Below, piece by piece: positions 7,525-14,718 of a DNA stretch of 64,000 bases (its first letter is position 1; the number at the start of each line of letters is the position of its first letter). The notes beneath the pieces are model-generated. The model did not search any database. It was given only the letters and a program-made list of their open reading frames with translations, and was not told where the DNA came from. The DNA is from Mesorhizobium sp. INR15 (GTDB lineage Bacteria > Pseudomonadota > Alphaproteobacteria > Rhizobiales > Rhizobiaceae), in assembly GCF_015500075.1 (NCBI RefSeq), contig NZ_CP045496.1:1054001-1118000 (forward strand). Direction: 5' to 3'. The translations under genes were made by a program, and so were the position numbers.

Positions 7525-10176
7525 GTGAATGTAGCCCAAAAACCCCCAACCGTGCAACCGTCGACCTTCGGCGACATCATCGGGCGAGCCCGGCCGCCGG
7601 TGCAACAGGTCGCCACAATCCAGGAGGTTTCCCCCCCAGTCGTGTCGATCGATAGAAAGGAAGTGGCGTTCTCCATCATGGAGAGCAGTGGCGCATTGGC
7701 AAAGACGTTCAGCGTCGACCCCACGACCGGCAGGCCGATCAGCACGCGTAGCCCAGGCATGGCAACCGGTCTCGCACGTCGGGTCACAATTGCCGGTGAC
7801 GCGGCGTCGATTGCTACGGTCTTTGCGAAACATTTGACAGCGTTGACTAGCTGCGAAGCGCTGGTTCTCGTTCCGCCGCCTGCGGGCAATGAAAGCGCGC
7901 AGATTGTTACCGGCGCGATGCTGGACGCCGAACCCGACGCCATTGCGCGAAGCAAAGCCTTCTTTGTTCACCCGCGTGGCCCGGCCGTGCTCGGTCTCGA
8001 TTTTGACGTGAAAGATTGGCCTGCGGATATCCGGGCGCGTGTAGCTGCGGCACCTGGCGAGTTGACTGGCGTTCTTACCGGTGTCTTCGCCGAATTCGGA
8101 ACCGCGTGCACGGTTCTCCGACCGTCATCGTCGACTGGCGTTGTCAACACGATGACCGGGGCGACGACGGGCGCAAATAGCGGGCAGCATCGATATCAGT
8201 TTGTCGCCGACGGCGCCGACATCGCATCATTTGCTGATAGGTTATTCGCCAAGCTTGTACTGGCCGGATTCGGCTTTCCCTTCATTTCCAAGAGTGGCGC
8301 GGTGTCGGTCCGCACGCTCATTGACAAGATCGCAACAAAAGGGCCGGAGCGGCTCTGGTATGAGGCCAGTGCGCTGCTCGACGATGTCCGCCTTGCGTAT
8401 GCCCCAGGCGCCCGTGAGCCCCGCATTATCAACCCGAACGGCGGGTTCCTCGACACCCGGCGGCTGGCCGCTCTCTCGCCCAACGAAGAGGCGGAATTTG
8501 TTCGCCGCGTCGAAGAAATCAGACGGGCCTGCGCGGCCGATGCGGCGGCGATTGCCGCAAAGTACCGTAGCGCTGAGATCAATCGGTACGTAGCAGCGGG
8601 CGAATCGCCAGATGTGGCAGAGCGCATCGTTTCAGCCGCCGTTGAGCGGTCGGAACTCATGGGGAGCTTCCGGTTACATCTGGACGATGGTCGACGGGTA
8701 ACGGTTGCCGAGATTCTGGCAGACCCGGAACAGTTCCATCGCAAGACGTGCGCCGACCCGATCGAGCCCGAGTACGGCGGGGGCCGAAACAAGGCGATCA
8801 TATATACCGATGGCTCCTACCCTCACATCGCCACCCAGGCACATGGCGGCGCGGACTATCGATTGGTGCCAGACTTCGCAGCGCTCTACTTTGAGCATCC
8901 GCCTCGAGGCGGGGTCAGCGTCGTGGCCGGGCTGGTTGATCCCAAAATCCTGCCGGTCCGTACTTTCTTGATCGAGCCACGGCTGCCGGTCGGCGACGTC
9001 ACTCAATGTGTGGGCGAACCAGGCATCAGTAAATCGACCTTCGCCATCCGAGACGCGGTGATCGTTGCAACGGGGAAACGTGATGTGCTTCGCGGCGCCA
9101 ATGGCGAAAGCCACGAGTTGCTGCACAAGGCCGGCCCCGTTCTGGTCTACAACGCCGAAGATCGCCTAAGCGAGATGGAACGCCGGCTGGCAGCCTGCCA
9201 GCAATATCTGCGGCTGAAGCCCGAGGACATGAAGCACCCCATTATCCTGTGGTCTGGAGTTGATGGCGAAACGCTGACGATCATGCACAAGCCGCATGAC
9301 CACAAGCCGCTGTGCCGCGCGCCAGGTGCGGATCTGTTGGAGGCGAGAATTGTCGAGCATAAGCCGCTTCTTGTTGTCCTCGACCCGCAGGTAAGCTTGA
9401 TGTCGGGTGGCGCCGAAAACAGCAACGACGACCTCAACGCCCTTCTCCAGGAGATCGCCAACATAGCCGCCAAGCACGGCTGCTGCGTTGAGATACTGCA
9501 CCACACGAGTAAGGCAAGCCGCGATCACCGCGGCGACATGGGCGCCGGCCGTGGCGCCTTTGCAGCCGTCGGGAAGGTGCGAAGCGCCTTCACCCTGACC
9601 AACGTCACTGGCGAGGACGACGAGAAGGCCTGGGGCGTGTCCCCTGCCGATCAACTGATCCGGCTCGACTACGCCAAAGTCTCACACAACCGGAAGCCGA
9701 CAGAGCCGACCGTGTTTCGTCGGTTGAGCGTGCCGGTGAACAATGGAGCGGGTATTCCCAGCGGTGTAGCGGCGGCGCTCTTTCAAGACGACCCAGCCGA
9801 ACGCCTGAAGGCCGAAGGTGACTTTGCCCCGGTGTTGGAACTGGTCGATGTGAGGAGTCGTGTTGGCACAGCACGCGACGTTTCCGACGACGAGGCGCTG
9901 AATGTCGCCCGGATAGTGGACTCGGTGATGGCCGATTTCGACGAATGCAATCTGTCCGGCATTTGGGCGACGGTCGGCGAACATCTTCGGCGGGAGGGCG
10001 TGATCAAGGCCAAACAGCGGCCGGCCGTCACGGGTTACGTGACCGCAATCATCACGGGATCCGGACGCGTAATTCAGCGCGGGGGACAAGATGTCCGACT
10101 TCGCGTGTTCAAAAAGAAGGATGGCGATACGGCCCCGTGGTTTGTCCGGCGTGACCCCGTAGAGACTGGTGCGTGA
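7525..10176 (+). CDS. Primase-helicase (AEP-like N-terminus, RepA-type RecA ATPase)
   Basis: The 883-aa product has two recognisable parts. The N-terminal part has LDFDV (D159, D161) and a following SSSTG/GQHRY region, suggestive of an archaeo-eukaryotic primase fold. The C-terminal part is a RecA-like hexameric helicase: Walker A GEPGISKST at 497-505, Walker B LLVVLDPQ with D620, then ILHHTSK and a DMGAGRGAF segment typical of RepA-like helicases. This is the replication module of P4-like elements. GTG 7525 has GGGAAGG 10 nt upstream; TTG 7489 is an alternative start. The origin-like iteron stretch follows directly. The helicase part is secure; the primase part is less certain. Confidence 0.8.
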   Translation: MNVAQKPPTVQPSTFGDIIGRARPPVQQVATIQEVSPPVVSIDRKEVAFSIMESSGALAKTFSVDPTTGRPISTRSPGMATGLARRVTIAGDAASIATVFAKHLTALTSCEALVLVPPPAGNESAQIVTGAMLDAEPDAIARSKAFFVHPRGPAVLGLDFDVKDWPADIRARVAAAPGELTGVLTGVFAEFGTACTVLRPSSSTGVVNTMTGATTGANSGQHRYQFVADGADIASFADRLFAKLVLAGFGFPFISKSGAVSVRTLIDKIATKGPERLWYEASALLDDVRLAYAPGAREPRIINPNGGFLDTRRLAALSPNEEAEFVRRVEEIRRACAADAAAIAAKYRSAEINRYVAAGESPDVAERIVSAAVERSELMGSFRLHLDDGRRVTVAEILADPEQFHRKTCADPIEPEYGGGRNKAIIYTDGSYPHIATQAHGGADYRLVPDFAALYFEHPPRGGVSVVAGLVDPKILPVRTFLIEPRLPVGDVTQCVGEPGISKSTFAIRDAVIVATGKRDVLRGANGESHELLHKAGPVLVYNAEDRLSEMERRLAACQQYLRLKPEDMKHPIILWSGVDGETLTIMHKPHDHKPLCRAPGADLLEARIVEHKPLLVVLDPQVSLMSGGAENSNDDLNALLQEIANIAAKHGCCVEILHHTSKASRDHRGDMGAGRGAFAAVGKVRSAFTLTNVTGEDDEKAWGVSPADQLIRLDYAKVSHNRKPTEPTVFRRLSVPVNNGAGIPSGVAAALFQDDPAERLKAEGDFAPVLELVDVRSRVGTARDVSDDEALNVARIVDSVMADFDECNLSGIWATVGEHLRREGVIKAKQRPAVTGYVTAIITGSGRVIQRGGQDVRLRVFKKKDGDTAPWFVRRDPVETGA

Positions 10177-10182
10177 TGAAGA

Positions 10183-10417
10183 TGCTTGTCGGTCCTTATC
10201 TTCAGCTTGTCGGCGACAAGCAAAAAAATCAGCAAAATCAGGTACTTACCCTGTATGTCGCCAGCTTGTCGCCGCTTGTTTTCTGGAAACAAGAAACAAG
10301 GCGCCGAAAAACCCAACGATTTCAATGCTTGTTTGCTTGTCGGTGCTTGTCGCTACTACGTAGGGGGTTGTCGGACCGACAAGCCCGACCCCCACACGGT
10401 AGACGGACGGTTGTCGG
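10183..10417. other. Candidate replication origin: iteron cluster
   Basis: Within 235 bp directly after the primase-helicase stop, the unit (T)GCTTGTCGG/C occurs at 10184, 10205, 10264, 10335 and 10345. Shorter TTGTCGG copies lie at 10368 and 10411, degenerate GCTTGTTT copies at 10274 and 10327, and inverted copies at 10214-10221 and 10376-10384. Two are fused as palindromes: GCTTGTCGGCGACAAGC (10205-10221) and TTGTCGGACCGACAA (10368-10382). An A-rich tract (10221-10240) could be the unwinding element. Overlapping reading frames here have no protein-like features. Confidence 0.6.
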
Positions 10418-10450
10418 AATACCTCAAAGACACCTTTCGGGAAATCGGCT

Positions 10451-11029
10451 GTGAAGAACCCAAGGCGCTCCAAACAGTCGACGGGCTGGCGCGGATCAGC
10501 GGCGCAGCGGCTGGTCGCCGTTGCCGCCTTGCGAGACTGGAACGCAAAGCGACCTATCCTGCCGAAGTGCGGCGCCAAGCGAAAACATGACGGCGGCGTC
10601 TGCCGGCAAGTCGCCCTGGCTAACGGCCGCTGCGCCTGGCACGGGGGCCGCACCCCGAAGAAGGACAAATGGCATCAACCGCGATGGCCGAATGCCGACG
10701 CGCCTGACGTCGCGAAAAAGCTTCACCGAAAAATTGCGGATCTCGATCGCGCCAAGACGAAGCGCGCGGCGCGCGTAGCGAAGATGTCGGACGAGCAGCG
10801 CGAACGCCACGAGGCGTGGCATCGCGCGCGACAGCCCGGTGCAGCGGCACTGCGGCAGCAGGCACGCGAGCAACGCAAGGCGGCCGCCAGCGTCCGCGCG
10901 ATATTGTCGGCGCCACGGCCGCCGGCCGATGCTGAAACGGTCGCTCTTGAGCGTCAGATCGCCGCGCTGAAGGCCGAACGCGACCACGTCATATCCGAAC
11001 AACAGAAACTGACAGGGGCTTTCGCATGA
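10451..11029 (+). CDS. HGGxTP-motif phage protein
   Basis: The 192-aa product carries a small Cys/His cluster: C40 in PKCGAK, C51, then GRCAWHGGRTP near 58-69. This is the HGGxTP signature found in short proteins of many prophages, often close to terminase genes; their function is not established. The rest is a basic, alanine-rich helical region that ends in a likely coiled coil (ERQIAALKAERDHVISEQQK). The GTG start has GGGAA upstream. The next gene starts inside its stop codon. Confidence 0.6.
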   Translation: MKNPRRSKQSTGWRGSAAQRLVAVAALRDWNAKRPILPKCGAKRKHDGGVCRQVALANGRCAWHGGRTPKKDKWHQPRWPNADAPDVAKKLHRKIADLDRAKTKRAARVAKMSDEQRERHEAWHRARQPGAAALRQQAREQRKAAASVRAILSAPRPPADAETVALERQIAALKAERDHVISEQQKLTGAFA

Positions 11030-11355
11030 GCGGTTTTGACGACGAGTTCGACGACGACGAACAGCGGCGCCGCGCCGCGATTATCAGACGAGCTCGTGTC
11101 GAAGGCATCGAAGCCGCGTTCGAATCCGCGCTGATCGTGTGCAAGGATCTCACGGCGTCGGCCCAGGCGCGCGCAAGTGCTCAGAGAACCCTGCTCCAAA
11201 TCGGCGGGTTGCTCGATCGTGCCGATCGCAACGCCAGCGTCCAAAAAGACCCGGCTGAAATGGATGGCCATGAACTTCAGAAAGCCACTGACGAGGCGCT
11301 GAGAAAGCGTCGCGCGCTCACTAAGCCTGTTGCCGGCAAAGGAGCCTTTGAGTGA
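11026..11355 (+). CDS. Small acidic helical protein, possible terminase small subunit relative
   Basis: The product is 109 aa and overlaps the HGGxTP gene by 4 bp. It starts with an acidic stretch (DDEFDDDEQRRR) and continues with an alanine-rich helical region (LTASAQARASAQRTLLQIGGLL). By position and size it could be a remnant or variant of a small terminase, but no HTH is clear. It ends against the stop of the reverse-oriented serine recombinase with no gap, so a large-terminase gene that might once have followed is absent. Confidence 0.5.
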   Translation: MSGFDDEFDDDEQRRRAAIIRRARVEGIEAAFESALIVCKDLTASAQARASAQRTLLQIGGLLDRADRNASVQKDPAEMDGHELQKATDEALRKRRALTKPVAGKGAFE

Positions 11356-11934
11356 TCAAACCCGTGCGGGGCGTTCTGCTGTCGCAAGAACTTTCTGCAC
11401 GGTCGCTTTGCTGAACCCGACTTCAGCGGCGACCTTACGAATGCTCCGCCCTTCGCTGCTCAGTTTCACGATCTGGGCTTTAATCTCCGGTGTCACCATG
11501 GCGGGCCGCCCGCCGCTCTTGCCTTCGGCCTTGGCCTTGGCGATCCCTTCCATCTGTCGTTCTCTCCGGAGAGCAGTCTCAAATTCCGCGATGCTGGCGA
11601 GGATGCCAAACACAAGCTTACCGGTGCGCGTAGTCGTGTCCAGCGACGCGTCGTCCAGTACCCGAAACCCGACGCCCTTAGCCGTGAGCCCTTCCACGAT
11701 CTGGTGAAGATGTGAGGCTGATCTCGCCAACCGGTCTAGCTTCGTTACCACCAGCGTGTCGCCCTCGCGGGCATAGTCCAGGCATTTCGCTAGCTCAGGC
11801 CGCTCCCGGTCCAGGCCCGACAGCTTCTCGTTAAACACCTTGGTGACGCCGGCTGCCTTCAGCTTCTCCACCTGCGTGTCGAAGTCCTGTCCCGTCGAGC
11901 TAACCCGTGCGTAGCCGATCATCTTGCCGTCCAT
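11356..11934 (-). CDS. Serine recombinase (resolvase/invertase family)
   Basis: This 192-aa resolvase has the N-terminal catalytic motif IGYARVSS with nucleophile Ser near residue 12. TKLDRLARS and the long E-helix (FGILASIAEFETALRRERQMEGI) follow, and a C-terminal HTH (SIRKVAAEVGFSKATVQKVL) completes the DNA invertase/resolvase layout. Length is normal and all core residues are present. It lies opposite to its left neighbours and forms a short minus-strand cassette with the genes at 12042 and 12398. The crossover site is probably in 11940-12035, where inverted repeats lie. Confidence 0.92.
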   Translation of the reverse strand: MDGKMIGYARVSSTGQDFDTQVEKLKAAGVTKVFNEKLSGLDRERPELAKCLDYAREGDTLVVTKLDRLARSASHLHQIVEGLTAKGVGFRVLDDASLDTTTRTGKLVFGILASIAEFETALRRERQMEGIAKAKAEGKSGGRPAMVTPEIKAQIVKLSSEGRSIRKVAAEVGFSKATVQKVLATAERPARV

Positions 11935-12005
11935 TGCTGTACCCTATTGTCTGAGACTAACGTGTCCACATAGTTAATGGACGTAAAGAGTACAGTCAAT
12001 GAGGT

Positions 12006-12035
12006 GGTGGCCAGAAAGTGTACTTTCTGGCCACC
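12006..12035. repeat. 30-bp palindrome beside serine recombinase gene
   Basis: GGTGGCCAGAAAGT and its exact reverse complement are separated by 2 bp (GT). It lies between the stop of the gene at 12042 and the recombinase start. There is no T-run on either side, which speaks against a simple terminator. A second imperfect inverted pair, GTGTCCA...TGGACGT, lies at about 11963-11983. Both could be recombinase sites. Confidence 0.6.
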
Positions 12036-12041
12036 TACCGC

Positions 12042-12401
12042 TTACATTTCGCAGACGAGGCCCCATTCGCGGCGATAGGCCTTCATCGCCTCTACAGTTA
12101 ATGCAAACGGCATTTGCACATTGAACACCAGGAGCTTTGATCTAGCTCGTCGCCCGGACGATGCGATGAGTTCATCGCTCCACGCCAGAGCCGCTTCGAT
12201 CCCTGGTGTAGCAGCATGGCGTTCTCGGAACTCCCTCGCCCACATAGCCCAACGCGGAAGCTGCTCCGGGTAGAGGACGACCTGCATGAGCGACATTTCT
12301 ACAGAGGCGTCAGGGGTCTCAAATCGATGAAGTGACACCCATTGGGCGGCGCCGGGCTTGTGCATTTCCGGACGTGAAAACTTTCCAAATCGCATGTTCA
12401 A
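12042..12401 (-). CDS. Hypothetical protein in recombinase cassette
   Basis: The 119-aa product overlaps the upstream HTH gene by 4 bp (ATGA) on the minus strand, so the two are coupled. The sequence has WVSLHRFET, MQVVLYPEQLPRW and a C-terminal AYRREWGLVCEM but no recognised domain. It has no signal peptide or membrane segment. Confidence 0.5.
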   Translation of the reverse strand: MNMRFGKFSRPEMHKPGAAQWVSLHRFETPDASVEMSLMQVVLYPEQLPRWAMWAREFRERHAATPGIEAALAWSDELIASSGRRARSKLLVFNVQMPFALTVEAMKAYRREWGLVCEM

Positions 12402-12706
12402 GGGTTCCTATTTGCCTTTCTGCGTCGGCTTTCCTTTTCGAGTTGAAAATTCTGGCGGCCTAGCCAGATCCTTCGCGCAAGTGCCGACGGACTTTCCAGT
12501 TTTGTCCCGCCGCGTATTTCTTTCTTTTTGTCGACCTGCGGCAAAGCTTTGACCTTGAGATTCTCTTTATATTTCTCGAAATCAGCTTCCTCGATCATTA
12601 CAGGTCGGCCAGGGAGGTAGGCTAGAAGCCCTGTCATCCTGAGACGCTTGACCTTTGCGACGGAACAGCGAAGCCGCTCGGCGACCTCATTTTGCGTTAA
12701 CAGCAT
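12398..12706 (-). CDS. Helix-turn-helix (excisionase-like) regulator
   Basis: The product is 102 aa. LLTQNEVAERLRCSVAKVKRLRMTGLLAYLPGRPVMI reads as an HTH_17/MerR-like DNA-binding domain with its wing. The C-terminus is basic (LEKESRRRKANRNP). It heads the minus-strand cassette with the genes at 12042 and possibly 11356. A 14-bp perfect palindrome about 95 bp upstream is a candidate operator. Confidence 0.65.
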   Translation of the reverse strand: MLLTQNEVAERLRCSVAKVKRLRMTGLLAYLPGRPVMIEEADFEKYKENLKVKALPQVDKKKEIRGGTKLESPSALARRIWLGRQNFQLEKESRRRKANRNP

Positions 12707-12798
12707 GGAAAGCGACCCCCAGATAGCACTGACGCCAAAGATAAATCATTTAGCCCAAAGTAAGTCAATGATCATCCATGATGACTGGTTAGTATGTA

Positions 12799-12812
12799 TT
12801 GTTGATCAACAA
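12799..12812. promoter_or_regulatory. 14-bp palindrome, candidate operator
   Basis: TTGTTGATCAACAA is a perfect inverted repeat in an AT-rich intergenic stretch (12707-12948) upstream of the minus-strand HTH gene. The same stretch holds TCATC-cat-GATGA at about 12771-12783. This region must carry the minus-strand promoter and perhaps that of the gene at 13060. Confidence 0.4.
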
Positions 12813-12948
12813 AATCACTATTATCTACATTGCTTGGTGACGGCAAAATTAACCTTGACGTATGTTTATGATTGCGCCTAGATAGCGATAGGTTTAGCGA
12901 CCTCTAAACACACGGTGCGAAGCTTTCCGAAAGCTTTTACCTGCTATA

Positions 12949-13050
12949 TTTGGTCCAGGGTCTGCACGGCATGTCCAAGGCGCTCTCTTGCCTAAAACCG
13001 TACGGAGCCGTTGTGCGGTTCGCTAAGCCCTGGATCAAACCTTTAGCGAG
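12949..13050 (+). promoter_or_regulatory. Structured RNA leader of the 13060 gene
   Basis: TTTGGTCCAGGG (12949-12960) can pair over 12 bp, with one G-U, with CCCTGGATCAAA (13028-13039). Inside the 67-nt loop are further pairings (GCACGGC with GCCGttGTGC; AGGC with GCCT). A competing hairpin pairs CGCTAA (13021-13026) with TTAGCG (13043-13048), which would bury the ribosome site AGCGAGG. The two foldings exclude each other or form a pseudoknot, as in an RNA switch. No known riboswitch class was recognised. Confidence 0.45.
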
Positions 13051-13059
13051 GCACGCACC

Positions 13060-13263
13060 ATGTCGAACGTAATATCACTGACCACTGGACGTCCTGTTTT
13101 GAACGATGAAGCGTCATTCGAGATTCTCAGTTGGGACGATCCGATCATGAAGAACTACGTCCGCGAAGGCGGCCGCGTGGCCGTTGATGGCCTGGTTCCG
13201 ATTGCCTTGGCTGAAGAAATGAAAGCCCTGTGTGATCGTTACAACGCAGCAAGGGCGGTGTGA
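13060..13263 (+). CDS. Small hypothetical protein behind a structured leader
   Basis: The 67-aa product is acidic in the middle (FEILSWDDPIMKNYV) with a C-terminal helix (IALAEEMKALCDRYNAARAV). ATG 13060 follows AGCGAGG. I do not recognise the family. The leader at 12949-13050 suggests that its translation is controlled. The 272 bp after it contain a weak 7-bp hairpin (13288-13314) and no gene I can support. Confidence 0.55.
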   Translation: MSNVISLTTGRPVLNDEASFEILSWDDPIMKNYVREGGRVAVDGLVPIALAEEMKALCDRYNAARAV

Positions 13264-13535
13264 CGGCAAACCCAAGACAGGGCCGGAGAGACGATCGATC
13301 TGTACGGTCGTCTCGCCTTGCCCCTCTATCTGTCGCCCGGCGCAGCCCGAGCCACCACCCCCCGGATCAGTCAAAACGACAAAGCTGGAACTGCGGCGAC
13401 GCGCCGTCCAAATTTGACCCCGTTTCAAACTTTTGCCTTCCACAAACCCCCGCCGAAACCCTTTCAAAATAGGCAATTTTTCCGCGCGCGGCCCTTCTCT
13501 AAGATCGTTGTCAGCGAAATAGGACACCGGTCGTC

Positions 13536-14072
13536 ATGCCGTACGAATTCATCATCCCGTTTGCCGACGATGGGCACGAAGAAGGCGATCCGCCGAGCCG
13601 CGAAGAAATCGCTTTCGACGACGCCATCGACCACATACGGTTCAATCTCTGGAAGATGACACTCGGCCATGTCTCGCCCAGTTTCGAAATGCCGCTCGTT
13701 TTAAGGTCGATCCGCAGTTTCCGACCGGCATTCCAACTCGACGGGAAGCGGCGCGATCAGATCATCAACGATATTTTTGGTGCGGCGGCAGCGGCGGCCG
13801 ATCGACTTCCCAAGCAGTACAGTCGACACCAGATCGCGATCGCGATGTCTGCGGCCGCCATCGTCGTTTCAGAGTGGGCCGCCACGGGCAAAGAACGGGC
13901 TCGCCAACACCCCCACAAAATCGATGACGCGAAGATGTGGATCAGGATGTTCGAACGCGACATGCGGAACATGTCGGACTACGAGTATTTGCAGAGCCGC
14001 AAACTCAAGCGCGGGCGCGAAGCCGACACCAGGCAGAAGCGGAATCTCACAACGTTCGCGATTGCCGCGTGA
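13536..14072 (+). CDS. Hypothetical protein
   Basis: The product is 178 aa with an acidic N-terminus (FADDGHEEGDPPSREEIAFDDAIDHI). A helical alanine-rich centre (IFGAAAAAADRLPKQYSRHQIAIAMSAAAIVVSEW) is followed by a basic C-terminus (LQSRKLKRGREADTRQKRN). No domain is recognised. It lies between the recombinase cassette and the virion-like genes and has a weak ribosome site. Confidence 0.5.
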   Translation: MPYEFIIPFADDGHEEGDPPSREEIAFDDAIDHIRFNLWKMTLGHVSPSFEMPLVLRSIRSFRPAFQLDGKRRDQIINDIFGAAAAAADRLPKQYSRHQIAIAMSAAAIVVSEWAATGKERARQHPHKIDDAKMWIRMFERDMRNMSDYEYLQSRKLKRGREADTRQKRNLTTFAIAA

Positions 14073-14229
14073 TGCTGGCTTTCTTGGACCAAATCCCATA
14101 TGATCGAAGTGCCGGAAAAACCGCGAAACTCGGGCAGTCGCTCCACCGTCGGGCTTCACAGCTTGGCACGTTCAAACGAACCTCATATCAAGCGCGCTCG
14201 CGCTGATGGTTCTTTGATGGAGCTTTCCG

Positions 14230-14709
14230 GTGACGCATGAGAATACCGAACAATCCACGGACGCTACGCGCCAGCACTTGGACAACGCCGTCGCATGTCT
14301 CCGTCTGGTCGGCTTAGAGCATACTGCGCCCGAGTACGCGGCGGCGCTGGCCCTACAAGAACTTTTCATGGCGGCGGTGGGCGGCGCGGACCTCGCCGCG
14401 ATTTCCCCCGAGACGGCAGACGATGCGCGACGGCTGATGTTTGCTGCCTGCCCCATTGTCGACGCATCCATCAACGGCAAGATTCCATCGGAGCGGCTGT
14501 ATTTTTTCCTTGGCGTTGTCTCCGGTCTGCTGACCCCCGGACCCGACCCCTTCCGCGCCGATCGGCTCGACTATTCAAGCCTGATCGCCGCCGAGTTGCG
14601 TCTGATATTCCACAAGCGAAACCTTAAAGCACGCGGCTCCCCACTGTTGCGAGACCTTAGGGTTCGAAGTGCTTGGGCACGCCCTCGCGGCGAAACGAAC
14701 GAAAGCTAG
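14230..14709 (+). CDS. Hypothetical protein upstream of virion-like genes
   Basis: The 159-aa product starts at GTG 14230, with GGAG 7 nt upstream. The sequence is helical and alanine-rich (DNAVACLRLVGLEHTAPEYAAALALQELF), and its C-terminus is basic. It ends 10 bp before the ejection-like gene, so it is probably in the same operon. No family was recognised. Confidence 0.5.
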   Translation: MTHENTEQSTDATRQHLDNAVACLRLVGLEHTAPEYAAALALQELFMAAVGGADLAAISPETADDARRLMFAACPIVDASINGKIPSERLYFFLGVVSGLLTPGPDPFRADRLDYSSLIAAELRLIFHKRNLKARGSPLLRDLRVRSAWARPRGETNES

Positions 14710-14718
14710 GAGGCACCC

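Noticed and set aside
7525..10176. Plasmid replication initiator of repABC type
   Set aside because: The protein has a RepA-like helicase core with a primase-like N-terminus, not RepC; no partition genes accompany it.
10173..10590. Overlapping short frames after the primase-helicase as genes
   Set aside because: They run through the iteron repeats, have no good ribosome site and no protein-like composition; the stretch is better explained as an origin.
11356..12706. Transposon or insertion sequence
   Set aside because: No transposase and no terminal inverted repeats with target duplication; the recombinase is of the resolvase/invertase type. No IS was recognised in the window.
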